Positions 1-6,566 of a stretch of DNA of 16,713 bases are shown here, one piece after another; within the stretch, counting starts at the first letter, position 1; every line of letters starts with the position of its first letter. The stretch comes from an uncultured Ezakiella sp. Lineage in GTDB: Bacteria > Bacillota > Clostridia > Tissierellales > Peptoniphilaceae. A program made the translations under genes and the position numbers. Below the pieces are notes generated by a model. That model saw only the letters and a program-made list of their open reading frames with translations. It was not told the origin of the DNA and did no database searches. The stretch lies in assembly GCA_947293975.1 (NCBI GenBank), contig CAMYPV010000023.1, positions 1 through 16,713 on the forward strand, read 5' to 3'.

Positions 1-227
1 CTTATTAACTTATCAATACTTAATTCATTACCATCCCAATTTTTATCAATTAAATACAATGTAGCGGCTTCTTTGATTGAAAGCATTTCCATTTGTTCAG
101 CTTTAACTCTAGCAGATTCTTGGAACTTACCTATCGCAGGAACTGCGATAGCTATTAAAATTGAAATAATAACAAGCACAATAATTAATTCGAGTAATGT
201 AAATCCTTTTAATCTTTTTCTTTTCAC
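1..227 (-). CDS. Type IV prepilin / pseudopilin, 3' end cut by window edge
   Basis: Reading starts at a GTG at 227-225, preceded by GGAGG (238-234) with a 6-nt spacer. The product begins with a short basic leader, MKRKRLKG, then FTLLELIIVLVIISILIAIA. This is a class III signal peptide: prepilin peptidase is expected to cut after Gly8 and N-methylate Phe1 of the mature protein, with Glu5 conserved for filament assembly. The hydrophobic stretch is the N-terminal assembly helix, followed by an amphipathic helix containing ESARVKAEQ. About 75 codons are present and the frame is open to base 1, so the C-terminal globular domain lies outside the window. The stop codon of the upstream 231-residue gene lies only a few bases before this RBS, so the two are probably co-transcribed. 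Whether it is a major pilin, a minor pilin or a competence/T2SS pseudopilin cannot be decided from this fragment. Confidence 0.9.
   Translation of the reverse strand, partial: MKRKRLKGFTLLELIIVLVIISILIAIAVPAIGKFQESARVKAEQMEMLSIKEAATLYLIDKNWDGNELSIDKLI
131..151. repeat. Perfect 9-bp inverted repeat inside the prepilin gene
   Basis: CTATCGCAG and CTGCGATAG flank a 3-nt spacer (GAA) at 131-139 and 143-151. It lies within the codons for the hydrophobic N-terminal helix of the prepilin and would form a stable hairpin in the mRNA. It could be a chance result of the Ala-Ile-Ala-Val-Pro-Ala-Ile codons, or an mRNA structure that tunes translation. Confidence 0.5.
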
Positions 228-241
228 AAAATACCTCCAAA

Positions 242-937
242 TTACTTATAACGTTCTAATACTTTTTGATTTATCGTTTTCCAATAAGCTGAAAATAAAA
301 TATCATCTGCATATCTTGCAATCATTTTTTTCATATAAACATAAATTTGATTTAAGCTTTCTTTTGACAGTGAAGTTTCTTCAGGCTCTATACCATTTTC
401 AGTAATAACATATTGAGCGTCAAACTTATTATTCATATTCATAATAAAAGGCTTGAGATTCCTACGGCAAAAGGTATTTACTAATTTTTTTATAGCTTCT
501 TTATTCTTTTTTCTTTTAAGAAGTTCTTTTTTTAAGAATTTTTTTGTATCAACAATAATTGAGTCCTTAAATTCGTACTCATATAGATAGTTATTATTTG
601 ATAAAGATTCTAAGTCATTTTTAGATAAAGCCAATTCCTCAACTTCATTAATAGAAATCAAATCGTACATACCTTTATCATGTCCAATAATATTAAGTTT
701 AAGATCAAACGAACTCAAATCTTCTTGGAATAATTTTACCATCTTAGTAATGTTCATTATAGAAACGTTATGCTTTCTAAGAATTCTTTTAAAATCATTA
801 GTAAAGCGTCTATAGCTAGTATATTGAAAACCTTGATACGATAGACCTGTTTTAACATCAATAAAGGTATCTAGTCTTAAGGAGCGCCTTTTATAAATAT
901 CGCTCTGAGTATTATAGTAATTAATTTGATATTCCAT
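242..937 (-). CDS. Uncharacterised protein, 231 aa, encoded just upstream of a prepilin gene
   Basis: I do not recognise this family. The ATG at 937 is preceded by a G-rich RBS (GGGGGAG) at normal spacing, and the frame is uninterrupted for 231 codons, with codon use like its neighbours. No signal peptide, membrane segment or nucleotide-binding motif is visible, so it is probably cytoplasmic. The middle (about residues 125-150) is strongly basic (KKFLKKELLKRKKNK) and predicted helical. The C-terminal part (about 190-231) is also helix-like, with ISL/Tyr-rich turns. It ends a few bases before the RBS of the prepilin gene, which suggests co-transcription and possibly a role linked to pilus expression or assembly. 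That role is inference from position only. Confidence 0.75.
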   Translation of the reverse strand: MEYQINYYNTQSDIYKRRSLRLDTFIDVKTGLSYQGFQYTSYRRFTNDFKRILRKHNVSIMNITKMVKLFQEDLSSFDLKLNIIGHDKGMYDLISINEVEELALSKNDLESLSNNNYLYEYEFKDSIIVDTKKFLKKELLKRKKNKEAIKKLVNTFCRRNLKPFIMNMNNKFDAQYVITENGIEPEETSLSKESLNQIYVYMKKMIARYADDILFSAYWKTINQKVLERYK

Positions 938-957
938 TCGCTCCCCCTCACAAATAT

Positions 958-963
958 ATTATA
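958..963 (-). promoter_or_regulatory. Putative -10 box for the 231-aa gene / prepilin unit
   Basis: A perfect TATAAT on the minus strand lies about 20 nt upstream of the ATG at 937 and just downstream of the terminator at 976-1006. No convincing -35 box sits at 16-18 nt upstream (that stretch is the T-run of the terminator). The promoter is therefore inferred from the -10 box and from the need to restart transcription after the terminator. Confidence 0.4.
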
Positions 964-975
964 CAACATAAAACT

Positions 976-1006
976 AAAAAAATATCGGCTTTTAGCCGAT
1001 ATTTTT
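976..1006 (-). terminator. Rho-independent terminator after the Ca2+-ATPase gene
   Basis: The arms TATCGGCT and AGCCGATA, extended by five A-T pairs (978-990 against 994-1006), form a 13-bp hairpin with a 3-nt loop. On the minus strand it is followed by a run of T reaching 976. It lies about 95 nt past the stop of the ATPase gene. The symmetrical A/T flanks would also allow termination on the plus strand, but no plus-strand gene points at it. Confidence 0.85.
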
Positions 1007-1019
1007 GTTAAGAAGATTT

Positions 1020-1064
1020 AACAAGTTGCAAGATACCGATATGATAAAGATTACAGAACTTGTT
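1020..1064 (-). repeat. Inverted repeat between the ATPase gene and its terminator
   Basis: AACAAGTT (1020-1027) and AACTTGTT (1057-1064) form an 8-bp inverted repeat around a 29-nt loop. The loop carries CCGATAT (1036-1042), the same 7-mer as in the terminator arm at 996-1002. The ATATCGG it encodes on the transcribed strand could pair with the 3' arm of the downstream terminator. This gives a possible alternative fold; no ligand-binding motif is recognised. Confidence 0.4.
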
Positions 1065-1100
1065 GTATTATCTTAATTAAATTATTTCAATTTGTTAATA

Positions 1101-3770
1101 CTATTTCTTCTTTATCAATTTCATTATCTCTCCCACTACGAATGGAATAAATGCAAATGATAGTACAATTTCCCAATCTGTAACCCCTAGAGGGAATGTA
1201 TCAAAGATTTCGTGTAAAAACGGAATATATAATACTGCTACTAACATCATAAAGCTAATTATAACAGCATAAACCATATTCATATTTGTTGTTATTCCAA
1301 CTTTCCAAATTGGTCTATCAAATGATCTGCTAGAAAATGCCCTTAGCAATTCACTTGTGATTAACGTAGAAAATACAATTGTTCTTGCGTGTGTTATTGA
1401 CTCTGGATATAGTTGTCTTGCATAATAAAATGAAAGTAATGTTGCAACACTAATAGCTATTGATTGGAAAAATATAGTGAAGCCCATTTTCTTTGTTATT
1501 ATAGGCTCTTCTTTTGATCTTGGCTTATCGTTCATAATTCCAGGTTCCCCTGGTTCTACACCAAGTGCAAGTGCAGGCAATGAATCTGTAACTAAGTTTA
1601 ACCATAGCAAATGGATTGGTTTTAATGGTTCGTCCATACCTAGTAGCATTGATCCAAAGACAAGCAATATTTCACCTATATTACATGATAGTAAAAATGC
1701 AACGAATTTTTGAATATTTGAAAATATTATTCTACCTTCTTCAACTGCATTTACAATACTTGCAAAATTATCATCAGTTAGTACAATGTCTGCTGTACTT
1801 TTTGCAACATCTGTACCTGTAATACCCATAGAAATACCAATATCAGCTCTCTTTAATGCTAAGGCGTCATTTACACCATCGCCAGTCATTGCTACTATTT
1901 CTCCATTTTCTCTTAGGGCCGTTACGATTTTTACCTTTTGCTCAGGACTTACACGAGAATATACTTTGATCTTTTTAACTAATTCATTGTAATCCGCGTC
2001 TTCAATTAATGATAATTCATTACCAGAAATTGTTTCATCATGTGATTCACAAATCCCAAGTTCTCTTGCAATTTGATATGCTGTTTCGCGATAATCACCA
2101 GTAATCATAACAGTATGAATACCAGCTTTTTTACATTCTTCTATAGCTTTTTTTGCCTCAGGTCTTGGAGGGTCAATCATACCAGTTAATCCGATAAAAA
2201 TTAATTCTTCTTCATTTTTCTCGATGCTATTATAATCTTCTTTTTTGAAAATTTTAAACGCATAACCTAGAACTCTAAGTGCATCAGATGCGAAATTTGA
2301 ATTAGCTGCCATGGCTTTATCAAAGTCATCACTTGTTAACTCTCTAAATTCACCATTTGAATAAATATATTTGGATTTTGATAATACAATATCAGGTGCT
2401 CCCTTAACATATTGTATTATGTTTTCACCAGCATCATGAAATGTTGACATCATTTTTCTTTCGGAATCAAACGGTATATCATCAATTCTTGGTTGTTCTT
2501 CTTCAACTTCTTTTTCCATAAAACCAGCTTTTTCAGCAAAAGTTATCAAAGCTCCTTCGGTAGGATCTCCCATAATTGTATATTGATTATCTTGTTCTAT
2601 AAGATTAGCATCATTATTTAATATTGCTGCATAGAACATTGCTTTCATATGGTTTAGCTCTTCTTTTGTCATAGCTTCACCATTTCTAGTTATAGTTCCT
2701 TCTGGAGCATATCCAGTTCCTGATACATCAAAATACTTATCATCAGTATAAACCTTTGTTACTGTCATCTCATTTTGTGTAAGTGTACCAGTTTTATCTG
2801 AACAAATATATGTCGTGCTTCCTAATGTTTCTACAGCCAAAAGTTTTTTAACAATTGCATTCTTTTTGACCATTCTACTCATACCTATTGCAAGAACAAT
2901 AGTAACGATTGCAGGCAAACCTTCAGGTATAGCAGCAACTGCTAAAGAAACACTTACTAAAAGCATATCAATTATTTCTCTTTTTTGTATAACTCCAAGA
3001 GCAAATACAATACCACAGATTATAATTGTAAGTATACCTAGCACTTTTCCAAGTTTATCAAGTTTGACTTGAAGAGGAGTAAGATCTTCTTCTATATCTT
3101 CAATCATTGTTGCAATTTTACCCATTTCTGTATCATGAGCTGTACCTGTTACTACTCCCTTACCTCTTCCGTATGTTACAATAGATGACATATATGCCAT
3201 ATTTACTCTATCGCCTAATGTAGAATTTTCATCAAGTACTGCTTCTGAATTTTTATCAACAGCAACACTTTCACCTGTAAGGCTAGATTCGTCAATTTTT
3301 AAATTACTAGTTGTAAATAATCTCAAATCTGCTGGAACAATATCACCTGCATCTAATAAAACAATGTCCCCAGGAACTAATTCTCGAGCTGGTATAATTG
3401 CTTTTTTACCATCACGAATAACTTTAGCTTCAGGTGCACTCATTTTTTTAAGGCTTTCGAGAGATTTTTCAGCTTGACCTTCTTGGTATATTGATAGCAG
3501 TGCATTTAGTATTACTATTGCTATTATAACTGCAGCATCAATGTATTCCCCAGCACCAATTGATATTATTGATGCAACTATAAGTATTATTATCATAAAG
3601 TCTTTAAATTGATCAATAAATTTTTCTAAAAATGTCTTTTTCTTTTTATCTTGAAATTCATTTAGACCATATTTTTCTAATCGTTCCCTTGCCTTTGATG
3701 ATGTTAAACCATCAGATGCCATTGTGTCTAATTCTTCTAAAACTTCAAGAGATGTCTTACTAAAATACAT
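1101..3770 (-). CDS. P-type Ca2+-transporting ATPase (P2A/SERCA-like)
   Basis: This 889-residue, full-length P2-type ATPase couples ATP hydrolysis to export of Ca2+ across the cell membrane. Visible in order: an N-terminal cation-ATPase domain (to about residue 50); M1-M2 (about 57-95); the actuator loop with TGES (165-168); M4 with VAAIPEGLPA (278-287); the phosphorylation motif SDKTGTLT with Asp325; the nucleotide-binding KGAPD (456-460); and the hinge MTGDGVND (628-635). Calcium site II residues known from SERCA are all present: M4 Glu283, and M6 Asn725 and Asp729 in NLVTD. M5 keeps NIGE (Asn697, Glu700) and M6 Thr728. This favours Ca2+ over Na+/K+. The ATG has AAGGAGG 5 nt upstream. It stands alone between two terminators and seems monocistronic. 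Confidence 0.95.
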   Translation of the reverse strand: MYFSKTSLEVLEELDTMASDGLTSSKARERLEKYGLNEFQDKKKKTFLEKFIDQFKDFMIIILIVASIISIGAGEYIDAAVIIAIVILNALLSIYQEGQAEKSLESLKKMSAPEAKVIRDGKKAIIPARELVPGDIVLLDAGDIVPADLRLFTTSNLKIDESSLTGESVAVDKNSEAVLDENSTLGDRVNMAYMSSIVTYGRGKGVVTGTAHDTEMGKIATMIEDIEEDLTPLQVKLDKLGKVLGILTIIICGIVFALGVIQKREIIDMLLVSVSLAVAAIPEGLPAIVTIVLAIGMSRMVKKNAIVKKLLAVETLGSTTYICSDKTGTLTQNEMTVTKVYTDDKYFDVSGTGYAPEGTITRNGEAMTKEELNHMKAMFYAAILNNDANLIEQDNQYTIMGDPTEGALITFAEKAGFMEKEVEEEQPRIDDIPFDSERKMMSTFHDAGENIIQYVKGAPDIVLSKSKYIYSNGEFRELTSDDFDKAMAANSNFASDALRVLGYAFKIFKKEDYNSIEKNEEELIFIGLTGMIDPPRPEAKKAIEECKKAGIHTVMITGDYRETAYQIARELGICESHDETISGNELSLIEDADYNELVKKIKVYSRVSPEQKVKIVTALRENGEIVAMTGDGVNDALALKRADIGISMGITGTDVAKSTADIVLTDDNFASIVNAVEEGRIIFSNIQKFVAFLLSCNIGEILLVFGSMLLGMDEPLKPIHLLWLNLVTDSLPALALGVEPGEPGIMNDKPRSKEEPIITKKMGFTIFFQSIAISVATLLSFYYARQLYPESITHARTIVFSTLITSELLRAFSSRSFDRPIWKVGITTNMNMVYAVIISFMMLVAVLYIPFLHEIFDTFPLGVTDWEIVLSFAFIPFVVGEIMKLIKKK

Positions 3771-3791
3771 ATTTACCTCCTTATCTGTATT

Positions 3792-3822
3792 TTATTACCC
3801 GTTTTATTTGTATAAATATCAA
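3792..3822 (-). promoter_or_regulatory. Tentative promoter of the Ca2+-ATPase gene
   Basis: On the minus strand, TTGATA (3822-3817) and TAATAA (3797-3792) resemble -35 and -10 boxes, but the 19-nt spacer is longer than ideal. Other AT-rich pairings in the same 70-nt gap are nearly as good. A promoter is expected here because a strong terminator lies directly upstream, but the exact boxes are uncertain. Confidence 0.3.
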
Positions 3823-3837
3823 TTTTATCATTCGTAA

Positions 3838-3881
3838 TAAAAAAGTTATTCACAGAGTTTTTAACAGCCTGTGAATAACTT
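3838..3881 (-). terminator. Strong rho-independent terminator ending the comEA-sel operon
   Basis: A perfect 13-bp inverted repeat (3843-3855 against 3869-3881) with a 13-nt loop lies 14 nt past the stop of the two-domain phosphodiesterase-like gene. On the minus strand it is followed by TTTTTTATT. Each arm contains TTATTCACA, which fits the DnaA-box pattern TTATNCACA, in opposite orientations. The T-run and position favour termination as the main function. Confidence 0.9.
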
Positions 3882-3894
3882 GTGAAAAGTATAT

Positions 3895-5868
3895 TTAAAG
3901 AGCATCTGTATAAATCATATTAACACCTTTGTTAAAGTATTTTTGTGCATTTTCTACAGAGTTTATTGTATGCAGGAAGAGTTTTATATTACTTTTTATA
4001 ATACTATTACCAAATCCTTTATCAAAACGATCTTTGTGAATTGTGACTGCATACAATGGGTTGTTTTTAGCAAATTTTATTATTTGTTCTTCAGTTATAT
4101 TTGTTCTATATAGTGTAAAAATTATATTCTTAAAACCTAATTTTCGAACACCCCAATATTCTTTTGTGTCATATATTTGTACAAGAATTCTTGATAAATC
4201 ACCATCGTAGTTTGACTTTATCTCTTTTAACAATTCTAAATTGTTTCCTTTGCAATCTGTAATAATATATGCATCCGGATGATTTTTTAGCCATTCCATT
4301 GCTATTTTAACATCCATTTGTGTATAGCCATGAACTTCTTTAAAATTCATAAATTCTTTATACGAAAAAGGTTTCTTAAAACCTTCTTTTGTCAGCACAG
4401 GATCAACGTCAAAGAATTTTTTTAAAAATCCATCCCATGAATGAAGAGCTACGTATTTATTATCCTTAGACTTTTCAAAATCCACTTCGAAATATCTTTT
4501 GCCAATGCTATATCCGTAATCAAGTGCATCGTTCATATTTGAATAACTAATTCCTTTTAATATTCCACCTGCATGCATAATTGTTTTATTTGTATCGAGT
4601 CTCATCTTTATTTTATTTGTATAATTGTTAAAAATTTCATACAATAAATCTAAATCACACAATCCATTGGATAAATCAATATCTCTTACTGCTTGTATAG
4701 AGTTTTCAATATATTTTTGGGGTTCTAAAATTTTATTAGATTTTAAATCAATTACACTATAATCTTGGTTTAATTTTCTGACTTCAAATAAAATTTCATC
4801 ATTTAAATATGAACCCTTCTTTAAGCTATTTTGAAAATAAATACATCTGTTTTTAAGTTTATTATTAAACAATACATCGCCCATAATTGGATATGTCTTT
4901 GCTTTAATATCCAATAAATGAATTATATTAGGCATTATATCGATCTCTGAGCAGTTTGTATCACTCAGTAAAAAGTCCTTACTAGAAGAAGTTTTTATTA
5001 ATAAAGGAATATTGAGTTCATCTATAATACCATATTTTTCAAAAATTTTACTATAATCGTTTTGAACATTTGGATCATAGCTTGAGCTGCCATTGCTTCC
5101 AACGATTATAAGTGTTATTTTCTTTTTGTCAATTTTCTTGATCAAATCACCTATGTTTTTATCTGCATAATTAATAAAATTAATATCATTAGTCAAAAAA
5201 TTTCTAACTTTATCTTCTATTAGATTTTCTGTATTATAACTTGAATTAGAGTCAAGAGATAGAAAATAAAAACCTTTTTTATTATTGTCAATTATTTCAT
5301 TTGCTTTTTCAAATATAGAATTATTATCGCTACCTAAATAAAAAGAATTCTTAAATCCCAATATATTAGCGCTTTTTATTCTATTAGGTTGATAGATTTT
5401 GGAAACAAAGGCATATAAAGTATTATAAGAGTGGTTTTCTAAAATTTTTGGCAAAGGATTAATTTTATTTTTCTCATTTCTAGCTATGCTATCAACATTA
5501 GGATGTGGATAGAGTGAGTTAAAAAACGCAAAATCCCTTTCGCTACTTTTGCTGACTGTAGTCGCATAATATTTATTAAAATAAACTACCCCTTTATTGT
5601 CCTTATTTTCATTATCAATCAATTTATTTAAATTTGGTGTTATAAATTTATCATTGTATTTTTTATTTAGAAAAATATTTGTTAGCTTATCTACTTGAAG
5701 CATAATTACAGTTTCATCTTTTGATGCACCCTTGTAATCACTATTTATATCTAGTTTTTTAAAATACTTATCATACTCTGTATACGATATAGAATCTGCA
5801 TAATTAAAATTTTGAAAAGTCAAAATTAATAAAACAAATAAAAATAAAAATCTAATTGTTTTTTTCAA
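3895..5868 (-). CDS. Secreted two-domain protein: degenerate LTA-synthase-like domain + glycerophosphodiesterase-like domain
   Basis: I start it at TTG 5868, giving 657 aa, because GGAGG (5881-5877) lies 8 nt upstream and the product then opens with a signal peptide or anchor (MKKTIRFLFLFVLLILTF). A longer TTG start at 5892 has no RBS. Residues about 50-335 resemble the extracellular domain of LtaS (QVDKLTNIFLNKK, TPNLNKL, NSLYP, LPKILENHSYNT). The catalytic Thr is Ser108, the first Glu ligand is Asp60, and the metal-binding Asp-His pair is Ser258-Asn259, so this half is probably not a normal LTA synthase. Residues about 430-657 look like a GDPD/PI-PLC barrel: HAGG (His432), FEVD (Glu461, Asp463), LHSWD (His476), DCK (Lys540) and a final YTDAL. 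Here the acid/base and metal residues look largely kept. It overlaps the response regulator gene by 17 nt. Its inferred role is binding or trimming glycerophosphate-containing envelope polymers or lipids. Confidence 0.8.
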   Translation of the reverse strand: MKKTIRFLFLFVLLILTFQNFNYADSISYTEYDKYFKKLDINSDYKGASKDETVIMLQVDKLTNIFLNKKYNDKFITPNLNKLIDNENKDNKGVVYFNKYYATTVSKSSERDFAFFNSLYPHPNVDSIARNEKNKINPLPKILENHSYNTLYAFVSKIYQPNRIKSANILGFKNSFYLGSDNNSIFEKANEIIDNNKKGFYFLSLDSNSSYNTENLIEDKVRNFLTNDINFINYADKNIGDLIKKIDKKKITLIIVGSNGSSSYDPNVQNDYSKIFEKYGIIDELNIPLLIKTSSSKDFLLSDTNCSEIDIMPNIIHLLDIKAKTYPIMGDVLFNNKLKNRCIYFQNSLKKGSYLNDEILFEVRKLNQDYSVIDLKSNKILEPQKYIENSIQAVRDIDLSNGLCDLDLLYEIFNNYTNKIKMRLDTNKTIMHAGGILKGISYSNMNDALDYGYSIGKRYFEVDFEKSKDNKYVALHSWDGFLKKFFDVDPVLTKEGFKKPFSYKEFMNFKEVHGYTQMDVKIAMEWLKNHPDAYIITDCKGNNLELLKEIKSNYDGDLSRILVQIYDTKEYWGVRKLGFKNIIFTLYRTNITEEQIIKFAKNNPLYAVTIHKDRFDKGFGNSIIKSNIKLFLHTINSVENAQKYFNKGVNMIYTDAL

Positions 5869-6565
5869 TGTTTTGGCCTCCGGGCTTGTCAATGTTAAAA
5901 TAATATCCTACGCCCCACTTTGTCATTATAAAGTTAGGAGCCTTGCTATCGTCTTCAATTTTTTCTCTAAGTCTTCTAATGTGAACATCAATACTTCTAA
6001 GATCACCAAAATATTGATATCCCCATACTTCTGTCATCAAATCTTCGCGCGAATAAACTGTTCCTGGCTTTGATGCAAGTACATATAACAAGTCAAACTC
6101 CTTACCTGTTAGATTTACAATCTCGTTTCCTCTTGCTAAAGTCCTACCAACAGTTTTTAATCTATAGTTACCAAAAGTAATATCCTTTTCATTGTTTGTT
6201 TGAAAGTTTTTGATTCTTCTTAAAATAGCTTTTATTCTAACCTTTAATTCAAGAATATTAAAGGGCTTAATCAAATAATCGTCTGCACCATATTCAAAAG
6301 CTAAAATTTTGTTAATCTCATCTCTATTCTTTGTAGTAACAACAATAGGAATTTTTGTAATATCGCGAATTTTTTGGACTAATGAGATATCTTTGCTTTC
6401 GTAAGTTTCTGGCTCTAAAAGCATTATGTCATATTCATTTAGCGACAATCTGTGTTCTGCCTCTTCATAATTTGCGGCGATATCTACAGTATAACTATCT
6501 TGTTTTAAAGAGTATTGCAAATTACTGCTACTAACAGAATCATTATCTACAATTAATATTCTCAA
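5852..6565 (-). CDS. OmpR/PhoB-family response regulator with Glu at the phospho-acceptor site
   Basis: This 237-residue two-domain regulator has a receiver (1-120) and a winged-helix DNA-binding domain (about 128-225). The latter has LTGKEFDLL, SREDL, VWGYQYFGDLRSIDVHIRRL and WGVGYYF, close to the WalR/VicR group. In the receiver, the acidic pair is Asp7/Asp9, the switch Thr is in VVTTKN, and the conserved Lys100 is in YLIKPF. However, the residue at the end of beta-3 is Glu51 (IMLLEPE) instead of the phospho-acceptor Asp. The usual Pro and Gly of the following loop are also missing, although spacing to the next helix is unchanged. It probably acts without classical phosphorylation. The start is TTG 6565, with AAGGAG 6 nt upstream inside the end of selB; the gap to selB is 1 nt. 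No histidine kinase gene is in the window. Its target is unknown. Confidence 0.9.
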   Translation of the reverse strand: MRILIVDNDSVSSSNLQYSLKQDSYTVDIAANYEEAEHRLSLNEYDIMLLEPETYESKDISLVQKIRDITKIPIVVTTKNRDEINKILAFEYGADDYLIKPFNILELKVRIKAILRRIKNFQTNNEKDITFGNYRLKTVGRTLARGNEIVNLTGKEFDLLYVLASKPGTVYSREDLMTEVWGYQYFGDLRSIDVHIRRLREKIEDDSKAPNFIMTKWGVGYYFNIDKPGGQNIEKNN

Positions 6566-6566
6566 A

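Noticed and set aside
3771..3842. Riboswitch upstream of the Ca2+-ATPase gene
   Set aside because: The leader between the terminator and the start is only about 70 nt, with no recognisable conserved elements.
3843..3881. Replication origin suggested by two DnaA-like boxes
   Set aside because: There are only two boxes, no dnaA/dnaN nearby and no AT-rich unwinding cluster, and the structure is fully explained as a terminator.
5869..5892. TTG at 5892 as start of the two-domain envelope protein
   Set aside because: It has no RBS and places residues before the signal peptide. TTG 5868 has GGAGG 8 nt upstream.
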